DNA of 64,000 nucleotides from UBA6168 sp964508135 (lineage in GTDB: Bacteria; Bacteroidota; Bacteroidia; Chitinophagales; Saprospiraceae): the NCBI GenBank assembly GCA_964508135.1, contig CAZDSU010000016.1, forward strand, positions 37,849 through 101,848, written 5' to 3'. The notes under the pieces are model-generated. The model worked only from the letters and a program-made list of their open reading frames with translations. It did no database searches and was not told the DNA's origin. Positions 34,010-43,078 of the stretch are shown in pieces. The position numbers and the translations under genes were made by a program. Positions within the stretch are counted from its first letter, which is position 1, and each line of letters starts with the position of its first letter.

Positions 34010-34441
34010 GACTAGCCAACCGCTATCAAGCCAACAATCTGTCTTATTTTTTGAACTTCAAATGAGCTAGGAGAAGTAACAAAGCCAGACATGCAGCCGT
34101 CTCTGGGGTGAAGTTAGTTTTTTGAAAATGATTGGCAAAATTGCCACTCCATATCGAATTCTGTGAAAGAAAAGTTAAATCTGCCACCGTTCGTCGAGAA
34201 AATGCCTACACACCTCCAGCACGATTTGGAAAGAGGCAACCCTAGGGGCATACATTTGTCCATCAAAAAAAGAAATCACCTGACACATAAAAAGGGAGTG
34301 GGCAATTCGAAGTGGAAATTTTAACTTTAAGCAACTGGTTTTCAGCGTTTTATGAAAACTGGTTTTCAAAGAGACAAAAATTTGCCAATCGGATAGCCCC
34401 ACTTCCGCCCCGAAAAAACCAGTTTTATTAAATCATCAAAA
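34010..34441. other. Intergenic region with no supported gene
   Basis: 432 bases, mostly AT-rich. Short frames exist (one of 75 codons on the minus strand) but lack coding character. A GAAAACTGGTTTTCA hairpin lies near 34353-34370. It presumably holds the promoter of the 34442 gene. Confidence 0.5.
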
Positions 34442-34867
34442 ATGAAAATTTCAGCGTTTGTTCTTTTGCTTTCCTTGCTTTCCAACCTGAGTTTCGCCAG
34501 CCTTTCGGAAGATACCCTCACCATGTGGGCATCCACTGAAAACTTGGACACTGTCAGCCGAGATGCCCTCCAGACCAACCTGCTTGGCGATTGGATGAAC
34601 ATCGGTCAAAACAAACTTGAAAATGGGTTTGCCAGCCTCAACCTGCTCGCAAATGGCAAGTTCGAGGGTTCCACCTCGGAGGGTAAGCGGGTTTGTGGAT
34701 TTTGGGAGCTGTCTGCCGATGACCTATCACTTGCGTTCCATAAAGTTTGCGAAAAAACAGGGGAGGTAACAGGCACCGTTTTGGCTCAAATAGAGCTGAT
34801 GGACGGACACATGCTGACACTTAAAATGCCCAATGAACTGGGCGGCCAGCAGACGTTTATCCAGTAG
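34442..34867 (+). CDS. Small secreted protein, possibly lipocalin-like
   Basis: 141 residues with a signal peptide (MKISAFVLLLSLLSNLSFAS). The mature part includes LLGDWMN, FASLNLLANGKFEGST and GFWELSADDLSLAF, the pattern of a small beta barrel measuring concentration-type ligands (GxW near the N-terminus). It has two cysteines (VCGFW, KVCEK). The resemblance to lipocalin-like families is only in the spacing of these strands. It is transcribed away from its neighbours. Confidence 0.6.
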   Translation: MKISAFVLLLSLLSNLSFASLSEDTLTMWASTENLDTVSRDALQTNLLGDWMNIGQNKLENGFASLNLLANGKFEGSTSEGKRVCGFWELSADDLSLAFHKVCEKTGEVTGTVLAQIELMDGHMLTLKMPNELGGQQTFIQ

Positions 34868-34873
34868 GGGACG

Positions 34874-34962
34874 AGACATTAGACTGTAGACATTAGATAA
34901 ATGTGATTAAATGCTTCCATTTTAAGCATATCCCCACTGTCTAATGTCTAATGTCTAACGTC
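34874..34962. repeat. TCTAATG word repeat with complementary arms
   Basis: GACATTAGAC and GACATTAGAT words at 34874-34898 face TGTCTAATGTCTAATGTC words at 34938-34962. It can fold as an imperfect hairpin after the 34442 gene. Confidence 0.75.
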
Positions 34963-35011
34963 TTAAAGTCCAACACAAGATATTGAGTAGTGTAAAATAG
35001 CCATTTACGAA

Positions 35012-35045
35012 AAGGGCGTCCACTTGGGCGCCCTTCTATTTTTTA
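35012..35045 (+). terminator. Terminator between convergent genes
   Basis: The AAGGGCG/CGCCCTT stem (35012-35034) is followed by TCTATTTTTTA on the + strand. It lies between the 34442 gene and the convergent CotH gene, so it may act for both. Confidence 0.65.
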
Positions 35046-36680
35046 TTAATATTTCATCAGCTTGCCAACAACGTGCGGCTTCTTGCCGACTTTTAACTTA
35101 TAAAAATAAGCGCCAGCCGGCAAATCGTAAGCATTCCAAGTTAGCCTCGCCACTTTGTCGTCATCGTAGAAACCGGTTTGAGTGTGTACCGTTCGGCCAT
35201 GTGCATCGAACACCTCCAAGAAAATCCGTTGGTAGCCGACGACGTCCAACCAGAAATTTACCTCATCGTGAAAAAGCGTAGGCTTCACCACCAGCCCACC
35301 GATGGGCGGCTCCACCACGACAACTGTATCCACCAAGGCAAGCATGGCCCCGTCCATCCAAGCCAGTCTGTTGGTAAGCCAAGTACGCATACGGTCCACT
35401 TCACCTTGGTAGCTTCCAGTGATGACAGGGTTCGGCCATACATATTCGTTCAGGGTTGGCCACCGCACGAAATTGCGCTGGGCAGGTTCCTGCAGCATGG
35501 TTTCTAGTGAATCCACCAAGTGGAAGATGTGCTCGTTGCTCAAGGTGCTGGCCCGGAGGTTCGCCCACTCCTTCTTCATTTGCTTGACAAACAAGGGGTC
35601 TTGCCAAAGGCGTTTCCACCAAAAATGCACCACCCAATAGTCGCCGGGGCAGAAGTTGTTGAAGTCAATCGCCCAGCCTTGGTAGCCAGGGCCGATGCAG
35701 TAGTCCACATTGCTGAACCCAAGGTTGAAGTCCCAGACCGGCCCCAGGTGCAAGCGGCTGTCAACGCTGTCCCGGTCCTTGTACATGAATGTACTGAGGC
35801 GATACCCGTCCACATTGCGGCTGATTTCCTGTATGAAAATCATTTGAATCACCGAGGGCACATCAAGCATGTTGCGGTAGCCACTGACCGTGTCGGCAAA
35901 GTTCGGCGAGGACATGATGTCTTCAAAATTGGCGATATAGTTTTGGATGTATGCCTTTTGTGGAAGCGTTATTTCGTCCGGCTTCGGGTAGTGATACTGA
36001 TAAACAGTGCCCCCCGGAACCCCGCCTGGGCTTGCCGGGTATGCCGAAGGAAAACCATCAGACACCAGCCCGTCGAACTTGTCGAATTTGAGGATATAAC
36101 CGCCGGTGAGGTCGTCCCCTGCGTTTTCATCTTGGCTCAACTTGCTGATATTCACCCGATTATCGTCCTGCTTTATTTTTTCGGTGAAAACATAGACGCC
36201 ACGGTAGTTGCCGTTGATGACCAGCTCGCAGTAGCGTACCCTAGGGGCGTATGGCATTATCCAACTCCCCAGCGTAAAGGCCAGTGCGTTTCGCATCAGG
36301 GTTTTGTCGCTGTACGGCCCGTGCAGCACCCAATCATTTTCCTTCGGGAAACCGAGTACGGAAACGTTGTTGGAAGTACTGTCGGCGTTTTGGGTTTCCA
36401 TGGCAAAGTTGTTCTTTGGAAACCACTGCGAACTACTCCCTCTTATTTCGATGCCGATTTGGCCATCATAATCCGTGAACGGGTTGGTGAGGTAGTTGGT
36501 GGCACCGTCACCATTCCAGATGATTCCGAGGTGGGCGGTGGTTTTGGGTTCGTCCACGATTTGAGCGCCATTTTGGGTTTCGATGACAAAAATTGGGAGA
36601 TTGGAACTGTTAAAATTTTGGGCATCAAGTGAAAATTCTATCGAAGCGAAAACTAAAAATGTGAGCAGAAATCTTTTCAT
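35046..36680 (-). CDS. T9SS-exported CotH kinase-family protein
   Basis: 544 residues with a signal peptide (MKRFLLTFLVFASIEFSLDAQ). The CotH domain (~45-400) has IEIRGSSSQWFPKNNF, DWVLHGPYSDKTLMRNALAF, GGYILKFDKFDG and DFNLGF (Asp/Asn at the active site). CotH proteins are atypical protein kinases in spore-formers; in Bacteroidota they are exported proteins of uncertain use. The C-terminal ~80 residues (FHDEVNFWLDVVGYQ ... VVGKLMKY) are a T9SS sorting domain. Confidence 0.9.
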   Translation of the reverse strand: MKRFLLTFLVFASIEFSLDAQNFNSSNLPIFVIETQNGAQIVDEPKTTAHLGIIWNGDGATNYLTNPFTDYDGQIGIEIRGSSSQWFPKNNFAMETQNADSTSNNVSVLGFPKENDWVLHGPYSDKTLMRNALAFTLGSWIMPYAPRVRYCELVINGNYRGVYVFTEKIKQDDNRVNISKLSQDENAGDDLTGGYILKFDKFDGLVSDGFPSAYPASPGGVPGGTVYQYHYPKPDEITLPQKAYIQNYIANFEDIMSSPNFADTVSGYRNMLDVPSVIQMIFIQEISRNVDGYRLSTFMYKDRDSVDSRLHLGPVWDFNLGFSNVDYCIGPGYQGWAIDFNNFCPGDYWVVHFWWKRLWQDPLFVKQMKKEWANLRASTLSNEHIFHLVDSLETMLQEPAQRNFVRWPTLNEYVWPNPVITGSYQGEVDRMRTWLTNRLAWMDGAMLALVDTVVVVEPPIGGLVVKPTLFHDEVNFWLDVVGYQRIFLEVFDAHGRTVHTQTGFYDDDKVARLTWNAYDLPAGAYFYKLKVGKKPHVVGKLMKY

Positions 36681-36745
36681 CAAAGTAATTTGAAATGATT
36701 AGAAAATACACCAAACTTACAATAAAAAGTACGCCCGATGTTCCA

Positions 36746-37729
36746 TTAATCCATCGGGTAAACAACCCCCACTTCCCGCCGCACCCAGTCCAACGTCTCC
36801 ATAAGTAGCAGGCTGAAATCGAGCGGCAGCTTTTGGCTTTCGGTTTTGCCTTGGCGCAAACAGTCATTCACCTCCAAAATTTCGTGGTAGTAGCCATGCC
36901 CAGTCAGCGGCAGGTGAAAATGTTCGCTGCTTTTTTCGTAAAAAGAAAGGGAAAGTTCCTGTGGGTTGACGAAGCGGTTGTGCAGGCGCATCGTCCCCGT
37001 TTCACCATATATATATGCCTCGATTTCGGTCTTGACCACCAGTGAGCAGTCAAGAATGGCGAGGCGGTTGCCGGGATATTCGAAAATCATGGCACAGCTA
37101 TCGTCGCTACCCTGTGCGTTCATCACGGCGGTTGCCTTGATCCGCTCCGGTTTGCCCCAAAGCCAGGTGGCCAAAAATATGGTGTAAATGCCCACGTCGA
37201 GCAGCGACCCGCCGCCCAGAGCAGGGTTGAAAACCCGGTGCTCCGGTGGAAAATTTGCCTTGAACCCAAAATCGGCACGAATGGTTTTTAGCGCCCCGAT
37301 GTAGCCCTCGTTGGTTAAGCGCATGGCCTCCTCGAAGCATGGGATAAACCTCGTCCAAATGGCCTCCATCAAAAAAACGCCATTGGTGCGGGCGCAGTCC
37401 ACCATTTGCCGAACCTGAGTGGTGTTCATGGCAAACGGCTTCTCGCAAAGCACGGCGATGCCTCGCTCCAGGCACATCATCGTGTGCTCGAAATGGCCGG
37501 TGTGCGGCGAGGCGATGTACACCACATCGAGGCCGGGACACTCGAGCAGCGCCTCGTAACTGCCGAAGGCGTGCACAGCTCCATGTTCGGCAGCGAATTC
37601 CCTTGCCCTATCCAAAGAGCGGGAGCCGATGGCCAAAAGCCTTGCGCCCGCTACTAGCTTGAGGTCGTGGGCAAATTTGTGGGCAATGCGTCCGGGGGCG
37701 AGTATGCCCCAATTGATGGTTGTTTGCAT
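36746..37729 (-). CDS. Gfo/Idh/MocA-family oxidoreductase
   Basis: 327 residues. The N-terminal Rossmann fold has WGILAPGRIAHKFAHDLKLV (glycine-rich loop with a proline substitution) and the conserved EKPFAMN; C-terminal alpha/beta domain with DVGIYTIFLATWLWG. These enzymes oxidise sugars or sugar derivatives with NAD(P). The start at MQTTINWG is preferred over an ATG 15 codons earlier. It stands alone downstream of the CotH gene's 5' end; no pathway partner is visible. Confidence 0.88.
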   Translation of the reverse strand: MQTTINWGILAPGRIAHKFAHDLKLVAGARLLAIGSRSLDRAREFAAEHGAVHAFGSYEALLECPGLDVVYIASPHTGHFEHTMMCLERGIAVLCEKPFAMNTTQVRQMVDCARTNGVFLMEAIWTRFIPCFEEAMRLTNEGYIGALKTIRADFGFKANFPPEHRVFNPALGGGSLLDVGIYTIFLATWLWGKPERIKATAVMNAQGSDDSCAMIFEYPGNRLAILDCSLVVKTEIEAYIYGETGTMRLHNRFVNPQELSLSFYEKSSEHFHLPLTGHGYYHEILEVNDCLRQGKTESQKLPLDFSLLLMETLDWVRREVGVVYPMD

Positions 37730-37933
37730 GGCAAAATTTGAGTGAAGGGAAGATTTGGTGGCGAATTTAAACATTCATTGCGTTCCTACTTAGAATTCAT
37801 TTGCACTAAATGGCACAATTTTTCCCCAAACTAAATTTCATTCCAAAGTATTTGAATAATTTTGCTTTAATGCTGAAAGCAAGCGCTACACACACTTGAG
37901 CCTCCCGGAATTCAAATTTTCAAGAATAAAACT

Positions 37934-38695
37934 GTGAGAAAAATTTTCATGGCATTCGTTCCGGCAATGCTCCTTTGCCAGTTGCTTTGGGCGCAGTACA
38001 CTGCGGACACGCTTTTTACGCTTGTTGACAATATGCCCAGTTTTGGTGATTGCGCAAGTAAAGAAACTGATGCCGAGGCCCAGAAAAAATGCTCAGACCG
38101 GGTACTTGTCCAGTTCATTTCCCGTCAGCTAGAATATCCCGCAGCAGCCAAAGCCAACCATGTCGAGGGTACAGTTTACGTCAATTTTGTTGTGGATGAA
38201 ACTGGGCAAGTCCAATCCCCGACCCTGCTGATGGACATTGGGAGCGGTTGTGGGGATGCTGCACTAGCCGTGGTGAAAGCCATGCCAGCCTGGAATCCTG
38301 GCCACCAACAGGGCCAAGCGGTTAGTGTAAAACTCAATCTGCCAATTCAATTTTCGCTTCGCAATGCTGGACTTGCTTTGGCTGAAAGATTCACCATCAC
38401 CTGGGGCGATATCGTCGGGGATACAGTGTCAACCGAACAACTCAAACGCAACCTGCCGTTCAGCGTGTACGTGCGTGGCCCCGAGGGCGACACTCGTTAT
38501 GTGGACGAGCTTTCCTTCACCTACACCACCCGCAATAATCGCAAGTCAACTGCAGCAAGCAGGGGCGGCATCAGCGACGAACTGGTAGCCATCGTAGAAA
38601 AATCACGTAGTGGGGGCAGTTTTACCATCACCGCTTCTGTGCAGGAAAATGGTAAATTTATTTTTGCATCCCGCACTTTCCAAGTGTTCGATTGA
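37934..38695 (+). CDS. Secreted protein with TonB C-terminal-type domain
   Basis: 253 residues. The signal peptide ends near QLLWAQ. Residues ~55-140 match the TonB C-terminal fold (LEYPAAAKANHVEGTVYVNF, VVDETGQV, MPAWNPGHQQGQAV). A C-terminal ~100-residue domain of unknown type follows. In Bacteroidota such proteins, lacking a TM-proline spacer, are usually periplasmic with unclear function rather than true energy transducers. The GTG at 37934 and an ATG five codons later are both usable. Confidence 0.8.
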   Translation: MRKIFMAFVPAMLLCQLLWAQYTADTLFTLVDNMPSFGDCASKETDAEAQKKCSDRVLVQFISRQLEYPAAAKANHVEGTVYVNFVVDETGQVQSPTLLMDIGSGCGDAALAVVKAMPAWNPGHQQGQAVSVKLNLPIQFSLRNAGLALAERFTITWGDIVGDTVSTEQLKRNLPFSVYVRGPEGDTRYVDELSFTYTTRNNRKSTAASRGGISDELVAIVEKSRSGGSFTITASVQENGKFIFASRTFQVFD

Positions 38696-38780
38696 AGCTC
38701 TATTATCCTACTTTGGCCTTTCGCTTTTATACGTAAAATAACTATCTGTAAAAGGAGGAACAAAAATTAACCCCAGTATT

Positions 38781-38788
38781 TACCTTTG
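38781..38788 (+). promoter_or_regulatory. -7 box (TACCTTTG) upstream of the OmpA lipoprotein gene
   Basis: An exact TAnnTTTG match 190 bases before the chosen ATG, suggesting a long leader. No -33 partner is clear. Confidence 0.4.
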
Positions 38789-38977
38789 CTGGATGAACAA
38801 AGTGGAGATTCGCCACTTTACCAACAATTGGCACTATCCGTTTGAAAACAAGTGATTTCTTTCTTTGAAATTGCTGGCAAAATTCCGGGCAAAAAATCTA
38901 CTCCGCACTTTTCCTTAACTCGTTTTCAATCGGCCATGTACCAAGTATTTTTAATCAAAATAAAATTTAAACTTAAA

Positions 38978-39742
38978 ATGAGAATGAACTTAACACTTCG
39001 ATTGCTTGCAATCCTGATGGTGGCTACACTTACACTTTCTTCCTGTGTTTCCAAGAAGAAATTCCAGCAACTTCAAGATGAAAAAACAGCAATGGCCAAC
39101 TCCCTTGCTGAGAGCCAAAAACAAATAAACACGTTGGAAGGCACGGTGTCCACCCTGCAAAGTGACATCTCCAGCCAGAAAACAAAGTTTGAGTCTGACA
39201 TCAATGGCCTTCGCAAGGACGTTGACGGCGCCAAAATGGACGCTGACAAGGCCCGCAAAGCAGCTGCCGAAAAGGATGCAGAGCTTGCCCGCATCAAAAA
39301 AGAAATCAAGGACGCCTTCGGCCTAGGTAGCGATGTAGCCGTCACCAACCAGAATGGCGAGATGGTAGTTACCCTTGCTGACCCAGTTAACTATGCAAGC
39401 GGTTCTGCCAAACTGAACCGTCAATCCCGCAAATCAGTGGAGGCCCTGGCTACTTCATTGAAAAACAACCCGAGCATGCACCTCCTCATCGAGGGTCATG
39501 CCGATAGCGACAAGTTTCCAGGCAATGGCTACAATAACTGGAACCTCAGCGTTGACCGTTCCATGAATGTGGTAAAGCGGCTAATAAAGTTAGGCGTTAA
39601 GCCTGAGCAACTTACCGTTGCTGGCCGTGGCGACAGTGCCCCTGCTGCTGCGAACGACAGTAAGGCCAACAAGGCCAAGAACCGCCGTACGGAAGCTAAG
39701 CCTTCTCCGAAGACTGGCGCAATTTATCAGATTGGTAACTAA
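38978..39742 (+). CDS. OmpA-family lipoprotein
   Basis: 254 residues. MRMNLTLRLLAILMVATLTL is followed by the lipobox LSSC. A coiled coil (~30-110, with QLQDEKTAMANSLAES) leads to an OmpA C-terminal domain (~125-235: LLIEGHADSDK, NLSVDRSMNVVKRLI), which binds peptidoglycan. It thus links outer membrane to wall. The open frame continues 42 codons upstream of the ATG at 38978, but the lipobox fixes the start. Two terminator hairpins follow. Confidence 0.9.
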   Translation: MRMNLTLRLLAILMVATLTLSSCVSKKKFQQLQDEKTAMANSLAESQKQINTLEGTVSTLQSDISSQKTKFESDINGLRKDVDGAKMDADKARKAAAEKDAELARIKKEIKDAFGLGSDVAVTNQNGEMVVTLADPVNYASGSAKLNRQSRKSVEALATSLKNNPSMHLLIEGHADSDKFPGNGYNNWNLSVDRSMNVVKRLIKLGVKPEQLTVAGRGDSAPAAANDSKANKAKNRRTEAKPSPKTGAIYQIGN

Positions 39743-39757
39743 TCTAAAAATATTGCT

Positions 39758-39797
39758 AAAAAAGCCGACCTGGAATACCCATGGTCGGCTTTTTTTT
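39758..39797 (+). terminator. Terminator after the OmpA lipoprotein gene
   Basis: AAAAAAGCCGACC and GGTCGGCTTTTTT arms (10-bp GC-rich core) with an A-run before and a T-run after, so it can work in either direction. Confidence 0.9.
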
Positions 39798-39802
39798 GCT
39801 CC

Positions 39803-39850
39803 AAAAAAAAAGCCGCAAGATTCTGGTTATCAGATTCTTGCGGCTTTTTT
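39803..39850. terminator. Bidirectional terminator next to tRNA-Arg
   Basis: A 15-bp perfect stem (39811-39825 and 39831-39845) with A- and T-runs on either side, located 2 bases from the 3' end of the minus-strand tRNA-Arg(CCG). It probably ends that tRNA transcript. Confidence 0.85.
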
Positions 39851-39852
39851 AG

Positions 39853-39924
39853 TAGCCCCGACAGGGATCGAACCTGTATCTTAGGTTCCGGAAACCTACA
39901 TACTATCCATTGTACTACGGAGCC
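39853..39924 (-). tRNA. tRNA-Arg (CCG)
   Basis: 72-nt cloverleaf on the minus strand: acceptor GGCTCCG paired with CGGGGCT (two G-T pairs), discriminator A, anticodon loop TTCCGGA (anticodon CCG), T loop TTCGATC. CCA is not encoded. The terminator overlaps its 3' side. Confidence 0.93.
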
Positions 39925-40392
39925 AATTCAAATCGAAAAACAGGTGAAAGCAAAAATTTGTTTCTGCAAACTTGGTTTCGGACGGCAAAGTTAAAAATTT
40001 TCCGTTCAAACCAAACTTATGGTGAGCTGATAAAAAGCAGGCAGCATAGCCAAGCTAGGACTTTAGAATCCAGGTTTTCCACAATAAATCAGCTTATATT
40101 ACAGAACAAAATGCTCAGACCCGAAATATCAATCGAAAAAAGGATTTTGGATAAAACGTAGAGACGATTCCCCGGTACTCTTAATCAAGTAGGGTACTTG
40201 TCGAAAAAGCAGAAGAATTCCAAAATCCCACTCGATTACCAAGGAATATTTTTCAAAAATGAATTCAACTTGTATCGAACAAAATAATATTTCAGCATGT
40301 TACGCAGAAATTGAATGAGGTTGCTAATTTTGCGCCGCAATTTTTTGCAAATCAACCATTTCTATCTTCACTTAACTTAAAAGATTTCTACA
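39925..40392 (+). promoter_or_regulatory. Intergenic region with a -7 box at 40325-40332
   Basis: 468 bases without a supported gene. TAATTTTG at 40325-40332 is an exact TAnnTTTG box 61 bases before the ATG at 40393. The remainder is AT-rich and unremarkable. Confidence 0.45.
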
Positions 40393-40956
40393 ATGAAAAA
40401 GGTGTTAACTTTCGTATCTATTGCACTTATCTTCGGTGCTTGCAATAGTGTTGCTAAATTCAAACCACAGATTGACGAGCTGGCCAAGACTTGGGACAGC
40501 ACGACTTCACAAGTTACCGAGTTCGCTACCTCTGTGAAAACAGAGCAGTCCAACTGGGCAAATGCTTCTACTGCCATGACCGTTGCTCCAGAAGCTATGG
40601 CAAAATGGGACGACGCTGAAAAGGCTAAGTATGCTGAAATCCAAGCTGCTGCCAATGGTAGCTCTACGGGCATCGCCGCTATTGCTTCCGAGCTTGATGG
40701 CTTTGTTTCTTCTTGGACAGAGAAAAGCAACACAATGAAAGCCCTTACCGATGGCTTGGCTGCCGGTAAAATCGAAGGAGATGTTGCTGCTCAAATCGCT
40801 GACCTGACAGCCGCTGCTACTGACGCTTCTTCCAAATTAGGTGGTTGGAAAACCAAGTTCGACGAGGTAAAAGCTGGTGCTTCTAAGGCTCAACAAATGT
40901 TTGCTGACTTCATGGCTGCTTCTAGCGCTACCCCGGCAACTGCTGGCAAGAAGTAA
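40393..40956 (+). CDS. Small helical lipoprotein
   Basis: 187 residues with a lipoprotein signal (MKKVLTFVSIALIFGAC). The mature part is almost wholly helical and alanine/serine/lysine rich (STTSQVTEFATSVKTEQ, DLTAAATDASSKLGGWKTK), likely a coiled-coil bundle. Codons favour the GCT/GAC set of highly expressed genes, so it may be an abundant envelope protein. I know no named family for it. It is flanked by a good promoter box and a strong terminator. Confidence 0.75.
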   Translation: MKKVLTFVSIALIFGACNSVAKFKPQIDELAKTWDSTTSQVTEFATSVKTEQSNWANASTAMTVAPEAMAKWDDAEKAKYAEIQAAANGSSTGIAAIASELDGFVSSWTEKSNTMKALTDGLAAGKIEGDVAAQIADLTAAATDASSKLGGWKTKFDEVKAGASKAQQMFADFMAASSATPATAGKK

Positions 40957-40980
40957 TCACAACTTTTTGTTCCTTAAAAA

Positions 40981-41010
40981 AAACCGCTGTGTTGTTCACA
41001 GCGGTTTTTT
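40981..41010 (+). terminator. Terminator after the helical lipoprotein gene
   Basis: An 11-bp perfect stem (AAACCGCTGTG) with a TTGTT loop and seven T. Its T-run touches the stop codon of the convergent oxidoreductase gene. Confidence 0.92.
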
Positions 41011-41975
41011 TATGGAATTTTCAAAACGATTTTACCAAACTGTTGGCCTGTGCGCATCCGCTCAAAGGCTTTCTCGCCTTCATCCAATCTGAAAATTGAA
41101 TCCACTATTGGTACAATCTTGTGCTCGTTTACAAATTCAAGCATTTTGGAAAAATCATGCTCACTGCCCATGGTTGAGCCAAGGATGGAAAGTTGTTTCC
41201 AAAAAACGGGTTGCGGGCTAAAGTTCGGGACTGCACCGTTCGTTCCACCGTAAATACCGATTCTGCCGCCAGGGTTGCAAAGCTTTATCAGTTGGCCGAA
41301 ATCGGCCCCTCCAGCTCCATCTATGATAATGTCAAACCCACCTGCTTGTTTTTTTAAGTTGTCAGGCCAATTTTCCAATTTATAGTTGGCGGCACCTGCT
41401 ATTCCCAACTTTTTTGCCTTAACAATTTTATCAACAGAACCAGAAGTAACGTACACCTCCAAGCCCACCTTCAATGCAAACTGGATGCAAAACAGCGCTA
41501 CCCCCCCTCCAGCGCCCGTCACAAGTAGTTTTTCTCCAGGTTGCGCTTTGCAGCGTACAAACAAAACCCGATAGGCCGTAAGCCCTGCCAGCGGCAGCGC
41601 AGCAGCCTCTTCCATGATCAAATGGCCTGGTTTAGAAAAAACTTGCTGGTGTTTTACCGCTACCCGCTCTGCGAAGGTGCCGTTTTGTGGCAGGCCAAGT
41701 ATCTGATAGTTTTTCCCTTGGCATCGCTCATCATTGCCCCAGTCAACGCCTGGCTGTATCACTACTTCTTTCCCGTCCAACAACCCTACCCCATCTGAGC
41801 CAAGAATCAAGGGAAGCTTGATGCCAGGATACTGACCCTTTAAAATCCAAGCATCTCTGTGGTTGAGACTGGCAGCCTTAAGGTCAACCAAGACTTGGCC
41901 TTGACTGACTTTAGGGTCAACAGCGTCCATAAGTCGGGGTGTCACATTTTTTTCTTCTAAAACAAGTGCTTTCAT
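41010..41975 (-). CDS. Zinc-free MDR-type quinone oxidoreductase
   Basis: 321 residues of the medium-chain dehydrogenase superfamily. NHRDAWILKGQYPGIKLP and LGSDGVG mark the GroES-like half; LLVTGAGGGVALFCIQFALK is the NADPH-binding loop (GxGxxG-like). The cysteine ligands of zinc alcohol dehydrogenases are absent, as in quinone oxidoreductases and enoyl reductases. The stop codon lies inside the T-run of a terminator on the other strand. The substrate is unknown. Confidence 0.85.
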   Translation of the reverse strand: MKALVLEEKNVTPRLMDAVDPKVSQGQVLVDLKAASLNHRDAWILKGQYPGIKLPLILGSDGVGLLDGKEVVIQPGVDWGNDERCQGKNYQILGLPQNGTFAERVAVKHQQVFSKPGHLIMEEAAALPLAGLTAYRVLFVRCKAQPGEKLLVTGAGGGVALFCIQFALKVGLEVYVTSGSVDKIVKAKKLGIAGAANYKLENWPDNLKKQAGGFDIIIDGAGGADFGQLIKLCNPGGRIGIYGGTNGAVPNFSPQPVFWKQLSILGSTMGSEHDFSKMLEFVNEHKIVPIVDSIFRLDEGEKAFERMRTGQQFGKIVLKIP

Positions 41976-42161
41976 GATAAATCAAAGGTAAGTGATTGGC
42001 GCTGGGAAGGAAATCTCTTTGGAAGAAAATATAAAAGGGTACGGCCTGAAACCATACACTTTGCTAACAAACAAAACCAACTAAAAACCAAATAACGCTT
42101 ATTGTAAATTGGGGTTGATGCCGGATAAACCGCCTGAATTGTAAAAAGGTTCACAAAGGGC

Positions 42162-42219
42162 AAAAAAAAAGTCGTTCCGCTGGAACGACTCTTAACATTA
42201 TTATCCCATGAACATATCC
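42162..42219 (-). ncRNA. Motif/hairpin array, unit 1
   Basis: Read on the minus strand, the shared motif (42192-42219, around GTTCATGGGAT and TAATG) is followed by a 10-bp stem (42170-42190) and a run of nine T, a textbook terminator. A candidate end of a small RNA. Confidence 0.5.
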
Positions 42220-42327
42220 AAAACAAATAATCTTTTTTCTGAAAATAAATGGAAAGGCTTGGTGATGTCACCTGATTGCCTTTACATTAGCGTCACGAAG
42301 TTGAAACATACTTTCACAGAACACTTG

Positions 42328-42398
42328 CTATTTGCAAATTATAGTCCCATGAACATGTCCTAAAACAGGGCTGACTTGTAAGAAGTCAGCCTTTTTTT
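42328..42398. ncRNA. Motif/hairpin array, unit 2
   Basis: The shared motif at 42328-42360. Here the nearest terminator hairpin (GGCTGACTT with AAGTCAGCC, 42369-42391, then seven T) lies on the + strand side rather than after the motif on the minus strand, so the orientation is unclear. Confidence 0.4.
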
Positions 42399-42445
42399 AT
42401 TTGTACTGGGCTAATTTGTCATTCCCGAAGGAACCCTAAGGAAGT

Positions 42446-42523
42446 GAAAAAATAGTGAGCCGCCCCAAAAACAGGTAATGGAACGACTCGCTATTAACAA
42501 ATTATAATCCCATGAACATAATC
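42446..42523 (-). ncRNA. Motif/hairpin array, unit 3
   Basis: The shared motif at 42491-42523. On the minus strand it runs into arms 42480-42493 and 42453-42466, which pair at 13 of 14 positions (three G-T), followed by six T. The 5' arm overlaps the motif end. Confidence 0.45.
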
Positions 42524-42600
42524 ATTTCAATTTGGCCGGAACCTCAATCTTTCCCTTCTCATCCCTCGTCCGAGCCGCTCATCCCGACCTTCAGTCAGGA

Positions 42601-42670
42601 TGAAAAACAGCAGACCGCTTAAAACCAATGCGGCCTGCTATTAACAAATTATAATCCCATGAACATATTC
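42601..42670 (-). ncRNA. Motif/hairpin array, unit 4
   Basis: The shared motif at 42638-42670. On the minus strand a 9-bp stem (42610-42618 with 42630-42638, one G-T) and TGTTTTTC follow. The motif is almost identical to that of unit 3. Confidence 0.5.
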
Positions 42671-42965
42671 AATTTAGTGGTTCCCACTTCCTTTAGTGAG
42701 AAATCTTGTCTGCTCCCCTCGTTATCCATCTTTCACGATACAAATATGCAGGTGTAGAACGCTTACACCAAAGACAAAATTTCAGGGTTGTAATATTTTT
42801 ATATTACTAAATTGTTTGATAGTTTTTTTATCAACCTACTGTTTATCAATTAAATACAATTGTCAACCAGAAATAGTTCAACTTGGATTGTGAAGAAAAT
42901 CTAAAATCTGAATTTGGAAATTCTTAAAAATGGAAGAAAAAAATGCGGCTGCTTTCAGAATAAGG

Positions 42966-43030
42966 CAAAAAAAAAGTCGCACTTAACTGGGTGCGACTCA
43001 CTAGCAATGATAAAATTCCACGAATATGAA
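42966..43030 (-). ncRNA. Motif/hairpin array, unit 5 (diverged), and terminator of the 43079 gene
   Basis: A weakly similar motif (TTCATATTCGTGGAATTTTA on the minus strand) is followed by an 8-bp stem (42975-42982 with 42991-42998) and nine T. As it lies 50 bases beyond the stop of the large T9SS gene, it is probably that gene's terminator. Confidence 0.6.
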
Positions 43031-43078
43031 TAAGTCTTAGGCTTTCTAGGCTTTCCGCCAGCAAGTCTGGCGATTAGA

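Noticed and set aside
34175..34402. 75-codon protein on the minus strand
   Set aside because: Low coding character, no signal or motif, and its start overlaps a probable promoter region.
42162..43030. CRISPR array
   Set aside because: The repeats recur with ~150-base spacing, are imperfect, and alternate with hairpins of different sequence. No cas genes are nearby.
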